Positions 9,340-17,463 of a DNA stretch of 34,002 nt are shown piece by piece. Both the position numbers and the translations under genes were made by a program. Within the stretch, counting starts at the first letter, position 1, and the number at the start of each line of letters is the position of its first letter. The stretch spans positions 1 through 34,002 of the forward strand of contig JAHFCT010000034.1 of assembly GCA_023249375.1 (NCBI GenBank), given 5' to 3'. This stretch comes from Gemmatimonadota bacterium. GTDB lineage: Bacteria; Gemmatimonadota; Gemmatimonadetes; Gemmatimonadales; Gemmatimonadaceae. Under the pieces are notes generated by a model. The model did not search any database and was not told where the DNA came from. It saw nothing but the letters and a program-made list of their open reading frames with translations.

Positions 9340-12042
9340 CTACGGCACACGCGTCGCCCGCAGCCCCTCCAACACCGCCGTGCTCTCGACGCCGTTCATG
9401 TTGCGGTCAAGCGGCGCATACCGGACTTCCACCGCGTGCCGTCCAGCGCGCAGGTCCAGCGTGATGGCGTTGCTGAATCCGAACTCGCCCCAGCGGCCGC
9501 TGCCCCGCTGCGGCATTACCAGCACGCCGGCTTCGCGTCCGTCGATCAGCAGCGTACGCACGGCGGCCTTGTCCTCGGTGTTGATCGGTCCGTTGCCGTT
9601 GGCGTAGCGGGCGTCGAGTGCGTAGCGTCCGTCGCGCGGCACCGCGATGTCCCACATCACCGACGTGTTGAGCGTCCGCTCGAGACGCAGCGGCGCCCCA
9701 GGCGGCCGTGATACTATCTCCGCGCCCGCCGCGACCACGCGCACCGGCTCGCTGAGAAACGACGCCAGTCCGCGCGCATCGAGAGCGAGCACCTGGTACT
9801 CGCTGAGTGCACTGGCGCTGCGCACCGCCTTCGATGGTGTCTTCACCGTATCGACCGCGCGCCCGTCGCGGTACACGACGTAGCGCACCGCCGACGGGAC
9901 CGCGGCCCACGTCAGCGTCGTATCGCGTCCGGCGACGCGCAGCGCCATCGATGGCGTGGCCGGCGCGAACGCCGCGGCGACCACGCGCCCGCGCAACCGC
10001 TCAGCGCCAGCCGACGCACCAGCAGCCGCACCAGCAGCCGCACCTGCACCCGACGAGACCGCTGCACCCGACGCCGCCGCACCATCCAGTTCCATCAGCA
10101 CGTCGTGCGCTCCCATCAGCGTCGCCGGCACTTCCGCCGCCGACATCACACGCCCATCGAGCGTCGCGCGCATCACGTGCGTCCCGGTGCCGCGCAGCGT
10201 CACCGTCAACGTCGCGCCGCGGTACCGCACGCCACGCAGCACGCGTTCGCCGCCAAACACCTCTGGCACCACGGGCCTGAAGACCAACCGGTCGCTCAGC
10301 ACTCGCATCCCGAACAGCACGCGATACGTCATCGCCAGCGTCCCCGCCACGCTCCACAACTGGCGATCCGAGTTGAGCGCCGTGCCCTCGAAGTGACCGG
10401 TCTCGGCCACCATGTTCTCCTTGTTCGTCAGGAACAGCGCCCCTGCCCTCGCCGTCGTCGCCAGACCATGCGCGACGGCGTCCACATCGCCGCGCTCCGC
10501 CGATGCCCACGTCCAGTAGGCGGTGACAAACGGCCAGATGGTGGCGTTGTGGTAAAACGGCTCGCCGGCGATGAACGGCCAGAACGTCGGCACGCCGAAC
10601 GCGACGCGCGGCGGCGCACTGCGCCCGCCGTCGGCCGCGCCATAGAGCATCGCGAGCGATTCGCCGAGCAGTTCCGCGCGGGGCGACGTCGTCATCGCCA
10701 CGCGACCGTAGCGATACTGCGCGTGATAGCCGAGCGCGGGCTGCCAGAGATATTCGTGCAGGCCCCTGCGAATCGAGTCGGCGCGCGCGTCCCAGGCGGC
10801 CGACGGTTCGCCCAGCGCGCGCGCCATCTGCGCGAGCACGCCGTACGCGCCCATGTGCACGGCATTGGTGCCGAGGTTCTCCGACTGATAGATGTCGGCG
10901 GGCTGCATCCAGCGCGGATAGCTCTGCTCGCGCCAGTCGAGGAATGACGACTCGCCGCGCATCAGCCCTGTACTTGCATCAACCGCCGCGTGCCGATCGG
11001 CCTCGGCGGATCGCGAGATGATGCCATACGCGTTGCGTAGCCAGACCGTGTCGCCGGTGACGGCGAACACCTCCCACGCGGCCAGCGCCCAGGTCATGCG
11101 GTCGGTACTGATCGGCCACGAGCCGCCGGTGCCGGTGTCCTGGATGATCCGCCCCGTGCTGTCGACTTTCATCAGCAGGCTCGCGCGCACCGCGTCGGGC
11201 GCAATCAACGCGAGGGCGAGCACGGCACTGAGCGAGACGTCACGCGTCCACACGCCCGGCCACTTGGCGCCAGCCGACAGCGCGCCATCGGGGCGACGCA
11301 GCTCTTGCAACTCCTCGAGCGACATGCGGTACAGGGCGTCGAACAGCGGCTGCTTGGACTCGAGCGTCGGGAACGCCGAGAGGTCGAGTCGCCGCGCCCA
11401 CATCGCGCGACCATCGGCGGCGCGCGGCCGCAGATATTCCGTCTTGAACGGCAGCGTGACTTCATAGACGCCATCGCCATCCGCGTCCTTCAGTTCCTGC
11501 GGCATCCCCGCGCGCAGCGAGCGCGCGTCCCAGATGAGCGGGTCGGTGTCGCCAATCACCCAGACACTCTCGAGCGTGGTAACGCGCGCGCCGAGCGGCG
11601 GGTCGTAGTAGCCGCGTGAGGCAATGCGCTGCTTCACCGCACGCATGTCGAGTCGGATGGTGACCTGCGCCGTGCCGTCGCCGCCTTCGCGGGCGTCCTC
11701 GGGGCGCGGCAACGATGGCGTCGGCGGCACGGCAAACGCGTAGAGCGGCGTCACCAGGCGACCGCCTTGCGGCCGCAGGTTGATGGTGTGTTCGATCCCC
11801 GGCGGGAACTCGTTGTCGATGCCGTTCAGCGCGAACTTGAAGTGCACCTCGCGTGCAGCGCGCGGATAGGTGCTGTAGATGGTGTCGCGGCCGGCGGCCG
11901 TGGCAACGAAGCGTCCGCCTGCCTGGCGCACGGACGTGGACGAGACCTCGAAACCCGCGCCGCGATACGTCGTGGCCTGTGCCGCCAACTCACGCGCATT
12001 GAACGCAACCAACGCGGCCAGCAGCGCGCATCGCGGTTTCAT
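9340..12042 (-). CDS. Exported six-hairpin (alpha/alpha)6-barrel glycosidase-like protein with C-terminal carbohydrate-binding region
   Basis: A 900-residue secreted protein. Signal peptide at residues 1-22 (MKPRCALLAALVAFNARELA, cut near AAQ). Residues 25-215 form a beta-rich N-terminal region with DADGDGVYEVTLPFK, as in starch-binding-like modules. Residues about 230-580 form an (alpha/alpha)6 barrel like MGH1/GH63/rhamnosidase hairpin enzymes: WPGVWTRDVSLSAVLAL, SSFLDWREQSYPRW, FYHNATIWPFVTAYW and MVAETGHFEGTAL. Acidic residues in the last three are candidate catalysts. An Ala/Gly/Ser linker follows at about 650-680, then an FN3-like segment and a CBM6/35-like jelly-roll (YALDARYANGNGP, WGEFGFSNAITLDLRAGRHAVEVRYAP). 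It is last in the susC-to-GH97 gene set, so alpha-glucan debranching or trimming is the best guess; no CAZy family can be fixed by eye. Start at 12042 gives a clean signal peptide; the longer frame upstream crosses a dispersed repeat. Confidence 0.8.
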   Translation of the reverse strand: MKPRCALLAALVAFNARELAAQATTYRGAGFEVSSTSVRQAGGRFVATAAGRDTIYSTYPRAAREVHFKFALNGIDNEFPPGIEHTINLRPQGGRLVTPLYAFAVPPTPSLPRPEDAREGGDGTAQVTIRLDMRAVKQRIASRGYYDPPLGARVTTLESVWVIGDTDPLIWDARSLRAGMPQELKDADGDGVYEVTLPFKTEYLRPRAADGRAMWARRLDLSAFPTLESKQPLFDALYRMSLEELQELRRPDGALSAGAKWPGVWTRDVSLSAVLALALIAPDAVRASLLMKVDSTGRIIQDTGTGGSWPISTDRMTWALAAWEVFAVTGDTVWLRNAYGIISRSAEADRHAAVDASTGLMRGESSFLDWREQSYPRWMQPADIYQSENLGTNAVHMGAYGVLAQMARALGEPSAAWDARADSIRRGLHEYLWQPALGYHAQYRYGRVAMTTSPRAELLGESLAMLYGAADGGRSAPPRVAFGVPTFWPFIAGEPFYHNATIWPFVTAYWTWASAERGDVDAVAHGLATTARAGALFLTNKENMVAETGHFEGTALNSDRQLWSVAGTLAMTYRVLFGMRVLSDRLVFRPVVPEVFGGERVLRGVRYRGATLTVTLRGTGTHVMRATLDGRVMSAAEVPATLMGAHDVLMELDGAAASGAAVSSGAGAAAGAAAGASAGAERLRGRVVAAAFAPATPSMALRVAGRDTTLTWAAVPSAVRYVVYRDGRAVDTVKTPSKAVRSASALSEYQVLALDARGLASFLSEPVRVVAAGAEIVSRPPGAPLRLERTLNTSVMWDIAVPRDGRYALDARYANGNGPINTEDKAAVRTLLIDGREAGVLVMPQRGSGRWGEFGFSNAITLDLRAGRHAVEVRYAPLDRNMNGVESTAVLEGLRATRVP
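10016..10051. repeat. 12-bp tandem repeat in the linker of the six-hairpin protein
   Basis: Three consecutive 12-base units (GCACCAGCAGCC twice, then a diverged GCACCTGCACCC) encode the Ala/Gly-rich linker between the barrel part and the C-terminal binding region. In-frame units allow linker length to vary between strains without loss of frame. Confidence 0.65.
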
Positions 12043-12086
12043 ATTGATCAGTCTCTCACACATCACGACCCCATTCCACAACGTTT

Positions 12087-12151
12087 CAATCGCGATCCCA
12101 ATCCTCAATCGCAATCCTGAGTCCAAATCCGTGATCTTTGTCCTGAATCGC
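12087..12151 (-). repeat. Dispersed repeat, single-arm copy
   Basis: Read on the minus strand, this 65-base stretch aligns without gaps to the right arm of the palindrome at 24784-24913. Shared cores are AGGACA, GATCACGGATT, GGATT and GATCGCGAT. No matching second arm lies next to it, so it does not fold into the long hairpin. It occupies the gap between the GH97 gene and the six-hairpin glycosidase gene. Confidence 0.65.
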
Positions 12152-12168
12152 GCGTTCCGCGCGCGCGT

Positions 12169-14274
12169 CTACGGCACCCGCCGTATCCGCACCGCCTGCC
12201 CGCCACCGGGGGCCATGGCGATGCGCATCTTCGTCGAGGAACTCACCGGCATGTGCGTGATCGCCAGCGCGAGCGGGTTGTCCCGCCAGTGCGCCCCCTT
12301 CCCATCCGCATAGATATCGGCCACGTACCGCGCCCCCTTCGGCAGAAAATCCAGCGACACTTCGATCGTCCGCGCCTGTTCATCGGTGATCGCGCCAATG
12401 AACCATTCGTCCTTCCCCTTCGTTTTCCGCGCGACAACCACGTCGTCGCCGATGCGCCCGTGCAGCACGCGCGTGGTGTCCCAGTCCACGGCCACGTCGC
12501 GAATGAACTGGAAGCCCGGCTGGTTGGCGTAGTTCTCAATGAGATCGGCGGCCATCTCCACCGGCGAATACAGCACCACGTACAGCGCGAGCTGCTTGGC
12601 CAGCGTCGTGCGCGGCCGCGCCTCGTACGGCGTGCGCGCCTTGTTCGTCTCGCTCTTCGTCAGCAACAGGTTGAAGATGCCCGGCGTGAAGTCCATCGGG
12701 CCGGCAAGCAACCGTGTGAAGAACAAGATGGTCTCGTGCTCCGGCGGATTGCCGCCTTCCCCGCCCCACGCGTTGTATTCCTGCCCGCGTGCCCCTTCGC
12801 GCGACAGCATGTTGGGCCACGTGCGCCGCTCGCCGGTGTCCTTGATGGGCTCGTGCATCACCACCGCGATGCCGTGCTTCGCCGCCGTTTCGATCACGCG
12901 CCGATGGTGCCGCACCATGTACTGGCCGTAATGATCGTGGCCGCCGGGGTTCACCGTGTCGCCCACGTAACCGGTCTTGATGGCGTGCACGCCGAGCTTC
13001 TCATAGAGCGTAAAGGCGGAATCAAGCTGCCGCTCGTAGTTGTCCACGAACGTCGCCGTCTCGTTGTGCACGATCAGCCCGACGCCCTTTTCCGCGGCGT
13101 GCTTGGCCACCGCGGCCAGATCGTAGTCGGCATACGCCTTGGTGAACGAGAACGAGCCGCCCGTCACGAGCCAGTTGCCGTCCCATCCGGTGTTCCATCC
13201 TTCCACCAGCGTGCCACCCAGTCCGTTGGCCGCCGCGAAGTCGATGTACCTGGTTGCATTCTCCGTCGTCGCGCCGTGCCGCGCGCCGCTCGACCACGAC
13301 ATCACGTTCAGGTGCATCCCCCACCAGATGCCATCGTACTTCATGGGCCGCACCCACGACGTATTCGCAAGGCGACTCGGCGGGTTGAGCTTGAGCGTGA
13401 GCACCGACGGCACGAGCTGTTCGGGCGAATCGGCCAGTTGCATCGTGCGCCACGGCGTCACGAACGGCGTGCGTCCCTTCACCGCGCTGCCGTCCTTCCA
13501 GCGCGTGAGGCTCACCCGTACCGTGCGGCTCTCGCTGCGCCCTGCCAGATACATGCTGGCGTAGTCCACCAGGTTCGCCTCGTGAATCACGGCGTGCAGC
13601 CCGCCCGTGCCAACGAGCGTCAGCGGCGTGTGCACCAGCGTCAGCTTGCTGATGGGACTCTCGCTGTAGAGCATCTCCTGCCGATCGTTCGTCGGCACGT
13701 TCGCCGGAATCCACCACGCCTTCATGTCCTCGGCCATGGCGAACTCGGTGAGTTCATCCATGATCTCGAAGTCCTTGAGGTTCGGCTGGTCGGGCAGTTC
13801 GTAGCGAAAGCCCAGTCCGTCGTCGAAGACGCGCACCACCACCCAGAACTCACGCTGCGGCGCCGCCGTCTCGGTGACGCGCACGCGCAGCTCGTTGTGC
13901 TGGTCGCGCACGTGCGCCACTTCGCCCCATGGCAGGGTGAACGTCTCATCCGCGGACGAGCGCGCGCTGTCACTGACGCGCAATCCCGTCTCGAGCGCGG
14001 GGGCGTTGCGGAAGGTGAAGCCGAGTCGCGAGGGCGTCACCACCGGCTGCCGGTCACGCGTGGCCGACCACGTGAGGCGGCCGTCACTGAGCGTGAGTGC
14101 GACGACGTTGCGCCCATCCGGCGACGCCACGGTCGTGGTTTGCGCGCGCGCAGCCTGCGCGCCCGCGGCCTGAAAGTGCAGGACTGGCGCGGCGGCAATG
14201 ACGAGTGCGGTGAGCGCCGCGCGGCGAACCGAGGTCGCAGGCGAAGTCGTATACGATTTCAGAGACGGGATCAC
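12169..14274 (-). CDS. susB: GH97 alpha-glucosidase, SusB-type (inverting)
   Basis: A 701-residue exported GH97 enzyme releasing glucose from alpha-glucan oligosaccharides. A signal peptide with hydrophobic core ALTALVIAAAPVLHF precedes the N-terminal beta-sandwich (about 45-300), the TIM barrel (about 305-590) and a C-terminal beta domain. By comparison with Bacteroides SusB, E405 (VHNETA) and E475 (MHEPIKDTGERRTWPN) match the paired catalytic bases and E499 (ARGQEYNAWGG) the general acid; E358 (VEGWNTGW) matches a calcium ligand. The segment KTGYVGD has Gly where retaining GH97 enzymes carry the Asp nucleophile, supporting the inverting, alpha-glucosidase branch. The GTG start overlaps the amylase stop (GTGA), implying translational coupling. 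Length is close to SusB (738). Confidence 0.95.
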   Translation of the reverse strand: MIPSLKSYTTSPATSVRRAALTALVIAAAPVLHFQAAGAQAARAQTTTVASPDGRNVVALTLSDGRLTWSATRDRQPVVTPSRLGFTFRNAPALETGLRVSDSARSSADETFTLPWGEVAHVRDQHNELRVRVTETAAPQREFWVVVRVFDDGLGFRYELPDQPNLKDFEIMDELTEFAMAEDMKAWWIPANVPTNDRQEMLYSESPISKLTLVHTPLTLVGTGGLHAVIHEANLVDYASMYLAGRSESRTVRVSLTRWKDGSAVKGRTPFVTPWRTMQLADSPEQLVPSVLTLKLNPPSRLANTSWVRPMKYDGIWWGMHLNVMSWSSGARHGATTENATRYIDFAAANGLGGTLVEGWNTGWDGNWLVTGGSFSFTKAYADYDLAAVAKHAAEKGVGLIVHNETATFVDNYERQLDSAFTLYEKLGVHAIKTGYVGDTVNPGGHDHYGQYMVRHHRRVIETAAKHGIAVVMHEPIKDTGERRTWPNMLSREGARGQEYNAWGGEGGNPPEHETILFFTRLLAGPMDFTPGIFNLLLTKSETNKARTPYEARPRTTLAKQLALYVVLYSPVEMAADLIENYANQPGFQFIRDVAVDWDTTRVLHGRIGDDVVVARKTKGKDEWFIGAITDEQARTIEVSLDFLPKGARYVADIYADGKGAHWRDNPLALAITHMPVSSSTKMRIAMAPGGGQAVRIRRVP

Positions 14275-15863
14275 AAGCGTTGTCCGGTGTGCAGCGCCAC
14301 GGCGCTGCGTGCGTCGAGAGTGAGCGTCACGGTGCCGTCGGCGGCCACAATGACGCTGCGGCCCGCGCAGACGGCGCCGGCCTTTGGTCCAGAGAGAATG
14401 TCGCAGTACGTGCCGGCGGCGAGCCCCGTCGCGATCGTTGCGTTCAGCGTGCTGCTGCCGTTGTTGATGGCCACAAATCCCCTGTCGCCGCGCGAGAACG
14501 CCACGGCGTCACCGCCGTTGTCCCACCCGTGGTCGGCGTCGGTGCCCGCCACCGCGTGGCGAAAACCCACCATCGCGGCAATCCACGGATCACGATGCTC
14601 GCACGTCCATTGGCCAATCACCGCGCTCTCCATCGTCGCGGCGCAGGGCACCGTGGTGGCGAGCGCGGGCGGGCCCGCATCGCGCCCGGCCTGTGTGTTG
14701 CGATCGAACGCATAGCCCGACATCACCACGGCATATCCATACGGCTGCCCCAGCATCCACACGTTGGCGAGGCGATACAACACGCCGTCGCGATAATCCA
14801 CGCCGCTGTTGCGCTGCGTGTCGTGGTTCTGCAGGAAGACCACCGCTTTGTCAGCCGGCATCAGCTGCCACGTGCGCGCGGTGAACGACGACAACTCCGC
14901 CACGCGGTGGCCGTTCGTGCCGTTGAACCGGTCGCCAACGCCGCGAAAGTTGAACTCCGTAACGTCGGCGGCGCCGCTGGTGCCGTAGCCCAGCCCGTAG
15001 TAGTCGGCCGACTTCACCGCCTCGGTGCCGGGATCGATCACTTCGAGAAAGAAGAACGGCACGGCGCGCCCCTCGGCGATGGCCGCGCGATTCACCTTGC
15101 CGACAATGCTGTCGAGTTCCACGGGCTGAATGTGCTTGGCGGCGTCGATGCGAAATCCCGCGACGCCGAGTCGCGAGAGACTCGTCAGGTAGTCGGCGAT
15201 CTTCTGCTGCACGCTCGGCGAACCCGTGTTCAGATCGGGCAAGCCGAGCAATTCACAGTCCTGCACGTTGGCCGCGCTCTGATAATTGTTCAGCGAGCAG
15301 GCCGAGTGAAAATCGGCGGGCGCGTAGAGCGGTTCGTAGTGGTATCGCGTGAACGCGGTGCCATTGCTCCCCACCCCGTCGCCCGGCGCCATGTGGTTGA
15401 TGACCGCATCCACATAGATGTCGACGCCGGCCGCGCGGCAGCGCGCCACCATATCGACAAACTCCGCGCGCGTCCCGCCCTGACTCTTGTCGATTGAGTA
15501 GCTGACCGGTCCGTAGCGTTCCGACCACGGACCTCCGGCGAAGACGTTGTGCTCCTGCGGCGGCGAGACCAGTGCAGCACGAAATCCCGCGGGGCCAAGC
15601 GACCGGCCGCATTCGGCGGCAACATCGGGCCAGTACCACTCGAACAACTGCACAAACGTGTCGCCCGCGGCTGCGTGCCCCGTTGCGCGATACGTGGGCG
15701 CCAAGACTGGCCGCCCCGTGGGCGTCGTTGGTCCTTCGGTGCTCGGCGGATCAGTGACTACATCGGCCTTGCTGCACGCGGTAGTCATCGCCGCACACAG
15801 CAAGGCCGAAACAAACGCCCGGCCCGAGGCAAAACCTCGGACCGGGCGCTTGGACCACCACAC
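14271..15863 (-). CDS. GH13 alpha-amylase, probable lipoprotein
   Basis: Endo-acting alpha-amylase of the animal/Streptomyces-like GH13 type. From the GTG at 15863 the product is 530 residues. Basic n-region SKRPVR, hydrophobic FVSALLCAAM and Cys30 (MTTAC) give a plausible lipoprotein signal. The barrel starts at DTFVQLFEWYWPDVAAEC. Conserved regions are DAVINH (152-157), GFRIDAAKH with nucleophile D240, FFFLEVID with acid/base E274, and FLQNHDTQ with transition-state D348. R238 and N346 match chloride-binding positions of the animal-type group. A C-terminal beta domain closes the protein. The start lies two bases after the susD stop; longer starts inside susD give no signal peptide. A strong terminator-like hairpin (15816-15848) lies within codons 6-16. 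Cleaving surface starch for SusCD is the inferred role. Confidence 0.93.
   Translation of the reverse strand: MWWSKRPVRGFASGRAFVSALLCAAMTTACSKADVVTDPPSTEGPTTPTGRPVLAPTYRATGHAAAGDTFVQLFEWYWPDVAAECGRSLGPAGFRAALVSPPQEHNVFAGGPWSERYGPVSYSIDKSQGGTRAEFVDMVARCRAAGVDIYVDAVINHMAPGDGVGSNGTAFTRYHYEPLYAPADFHSACSLNNYQSAANVQDCELLGLPDLNTGSPSVQQKIADYLTSLSRLGVAGFRIDAAKHIQPVELDSIVGKVNRAAIAEGRAVPFFFLEVIDPGTEAVKSADYYGLGYGTSGAADVTEFNFRGVGDRFNGTNGHRVAELSSFTARTWQLMPADKAVVFLQNHDTQRNSGVDYRDGVLYRLANVWMLGQPYGYAVVMSGYAFDRNTQAGRDAGPPALATTVPCAATMESAVIGQWTCEHRDPWIAAMVGFRHAVAGTDADHGWDNGGDAVAFSRGDRGFVAINNGSSTLNATIATGLAAGTYCDILSGPKAGAVCAGRSVIVAADGTVTLTLDARSAVALHTGQRL
15816..15848 (-). terminator. Strong intrinsic-terminator-like hairpin after susD, inside the amylase coding start
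   Basis: On the minus-strand RNA, CGCCCGG-U-CCGAGG pairs with CCUCGG-G-CCGGGCG (14 pairs counting one U-G) around the loop UUUUG. The stem is followed by UUUGUUU. It begins 18 bases after the susD stop, where an operon terminator would sit, but also lies within the amylase signal-peptide codons. Partial termination would give more SusC/SusD than enzymes. Confidence 0.75.
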
Positions 15864-15865
15864 GT

Positions 15866-17449
15866 TTAGTACCCCGCGTTCTGCTTCAGCTTCGGGTTCG
15901 CCACCAGCTCGCTCGCCGGCAGCGGGTACAGATCGCGGAAGGCTTCCGTCACCTTGCCGGCCTGCACGTTGCCCTTCCACTGCCAGATACCGGCCGTGCT
16001 GTACTGCGCATAGCGGATCAGGTCGGTGCGGCGCGTCCCTTCCCAGAAGAGCTCACGAGCGCGCTCGTCGAGGATGAACGCCGACGTCATCGCCGCGTCG
16101 GCAATGCGGCCATTCGTGTTGCCGTAGGCACGATCGCGCAGCGCGTTGATGTAGCCCAGCGCGGTCGGGCGCGATCCGCCAGCACCGCGCGCCACGGCCT
16201 CGGCGTAGATCAGATAGGCATCGGCTAGGCGGAAGACCGGGAAATCGGTATCCACGAAAGTCGAGTTCTTGCCCTGCGCGCCCGTCGACGTGACGTTCGT
16301 GTACTTGGGCGAGCCCACGCCAGCCTGGTAATCGGTGATGCTGGTGGCGCTGCCCGAGAATCCGTCCAGCGTGAAGAACGACGACCGCTTGTCCGGCGAC
16401 GTCGGCCCACCGCCGTTCGGGTACAGCGCGGCAAGGCTCGGCTTGGTGCGAACGCCCCACCAGCCGCCGTCGATGCCGTAGTCGCTCGAGTTCATGTTGG
16501 CGCCAACCGAGGCATGAATGAGGAACGTCATGCCGCCCCACGTCTGGATATGATCGCCGTCCTGCTCAATGGCGAAGATGATCTCGGGCGAGGTGTTGTT
16601 GTCCGCCGAGAACATGCGGCGGAAGTTCGGGTCCAGCTTGTACGGGCCGGCGATCACCTTGGACGCCTCGGCGAGCGCGTCGGGGTAATGCGTCGTGCCG
16701 CTGTACACGCCGGCGTTCAGGTAGACCTTGGCCAGCAACATCGCCACGGCGCCCTGATCCACGCGGCCGTACTCGGCCGTGCCGGCAGCCGGCAGGTCGT
16801 TGCGAAGTGCGTTGAGTTCAGTGACGACGTAGTTGTAGATGTCCGCGCGGGCAGCCTGCGCCGGCGGCGTCTTGCCGATCTCGTCCGTCTCCTTGACGAG
16901 CGGGACGGGACCAAACAGGTCCATCGCGTGCCAGTAGCTGTACGCGCGCAGGAAGCGCGCTTCGGCGCGGTACTTCACGATTTCGGCCTTCGTGGCCGCC
17001 GAAACGTTGCGGTCCGCCAGCTTGCCTTCGGTGGTCTCGCGTAGGAACTGGTTGGCGAGGCCGACCTGGAAGTAGATGCGATAGTACATCGACCCGAGGA
17101 ACGAGTTCGACGACGACCAGATCTGCGTGTTGAGCTCTACCAGCGGCCCGTCGTTCCAGGCGATCACCGCCTCGTCGGTGGGCAGTTCTTCCATCTGCCA
17201 CCAGAGGCGCATGTACTGCGAGAAGCCTTCATCGAGGCCCGAGATGTCGCTGTTGCCGGCCGGACCCTGCTGGCCGCTGAGCGCCAGGCCACCGTAGATC
17301 TTGGCGAGGAACGCCTTGTACGACCCTTCCTCGGCAAAGATGTTCGCGCTGCTAACGCTGCTCTTGGGTGCCACCGTCGGATCGGTGCACGCGGCCACGA
17401 CCAGCAGCGCGCTGGCGGTGACGAGCATGGAGCGAATCGTCTGTTTCAT
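15866..17449 (-). CDS. susD: SusD/RagB-family glycan-binding outer-membrane lipoprotein
   Basis: A 527-residue SusD-like lipoprotein that caps the SusC pore and binds glycan at the cell surface. The signal ends in ALLVVAAC, with Cys21 as lipidation site. The N-terminal SusD_N-like TPR region contains WWQMEELPTDEAVIAW, FLRETTEGK and the hallmark EARFLRAYSYWHAMDLFGPVPLVKE; TPR helices follow with YAEAVARGAGG. The typical SusD ending ILDERARELFWEGTRRTDLIRYAQY and LYPLPASELVANPKLKQNAGY is intact. The ATG follows a GGAGA site and is 14 bases after susC. Pairing with susC and alpha-glucan enzymes points to starch or malto-oligosaccharides, although the SusD aromatic binding platform cannot be assigned here. 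Confidence 0.96.
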   Translation of the reverse strand: MKQTIRSMLVTASALLVVAACTDPTVAPKSSVSSANIFAEEGSYKAFLAKIYGGLALSGQQGPAGNSDISGLDEGFSQYMRLWWQMEELPTDEAVIAWNDGPLVELNTQIWSSSNSFLGSMYYRIYFQVGLANQFLRETTEGKLADRNVSAATKAEIVKYRAEARFLRAYSYWHAMDLFGPVPLVKETDEIGKTPPAQAARADIYNYVVTELNALRNDLPAAGTAEYGRVDQGAVAMLLAKVYLNAGVYSGTTHYPDALAEASKVIAGPYKLDPNFRRMFSADNNTSPEIIFAIEQDGDHIQTWGGMTFLIHASVGANMNSSDYGIDGGWWGVRTKPSLAALYPNGGGPTSPDKRSSFFTLDGFSGSATSITDYQAGVGSPKYTNVTSTGAQGKNSTFVDTDFPVFRLADAYLIYAEAVARGAGGSRPTALGYINALRDRAYGNTNGRIADAAMTSAFILDERARELFWEGTRRTDLIRYAQYSTAGIWQWKGNVQAGKVTEAFRDLYPLPASELVANPKLKQNAGY

Positions 17450-17463
17450 GTTGTCGTCTCCGC

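Noticed and set aside
12169-14274. Retaining (alpha-galactosidase-type) GH97
   Set aside because: Retaining members have an Asp nucleophile where this protein has Gly in KTGYVGD, and the SusB-type Glu residues are present.
12253-14715. Very long plus-strand open frame opposite the GH97 gene
   Set aside because: Arg/His/Val-rich antisense shadow caused by high GC and codon bias of the GH97 gene; no family signature, and the minus-strand product is unmistakable.
14280-15497. 405-residue plus-strand frame opposite the amylase
   Set aside because: No recognisable domain, Arg/His/Val-rich; antisense to a clear GH13 enzyme.
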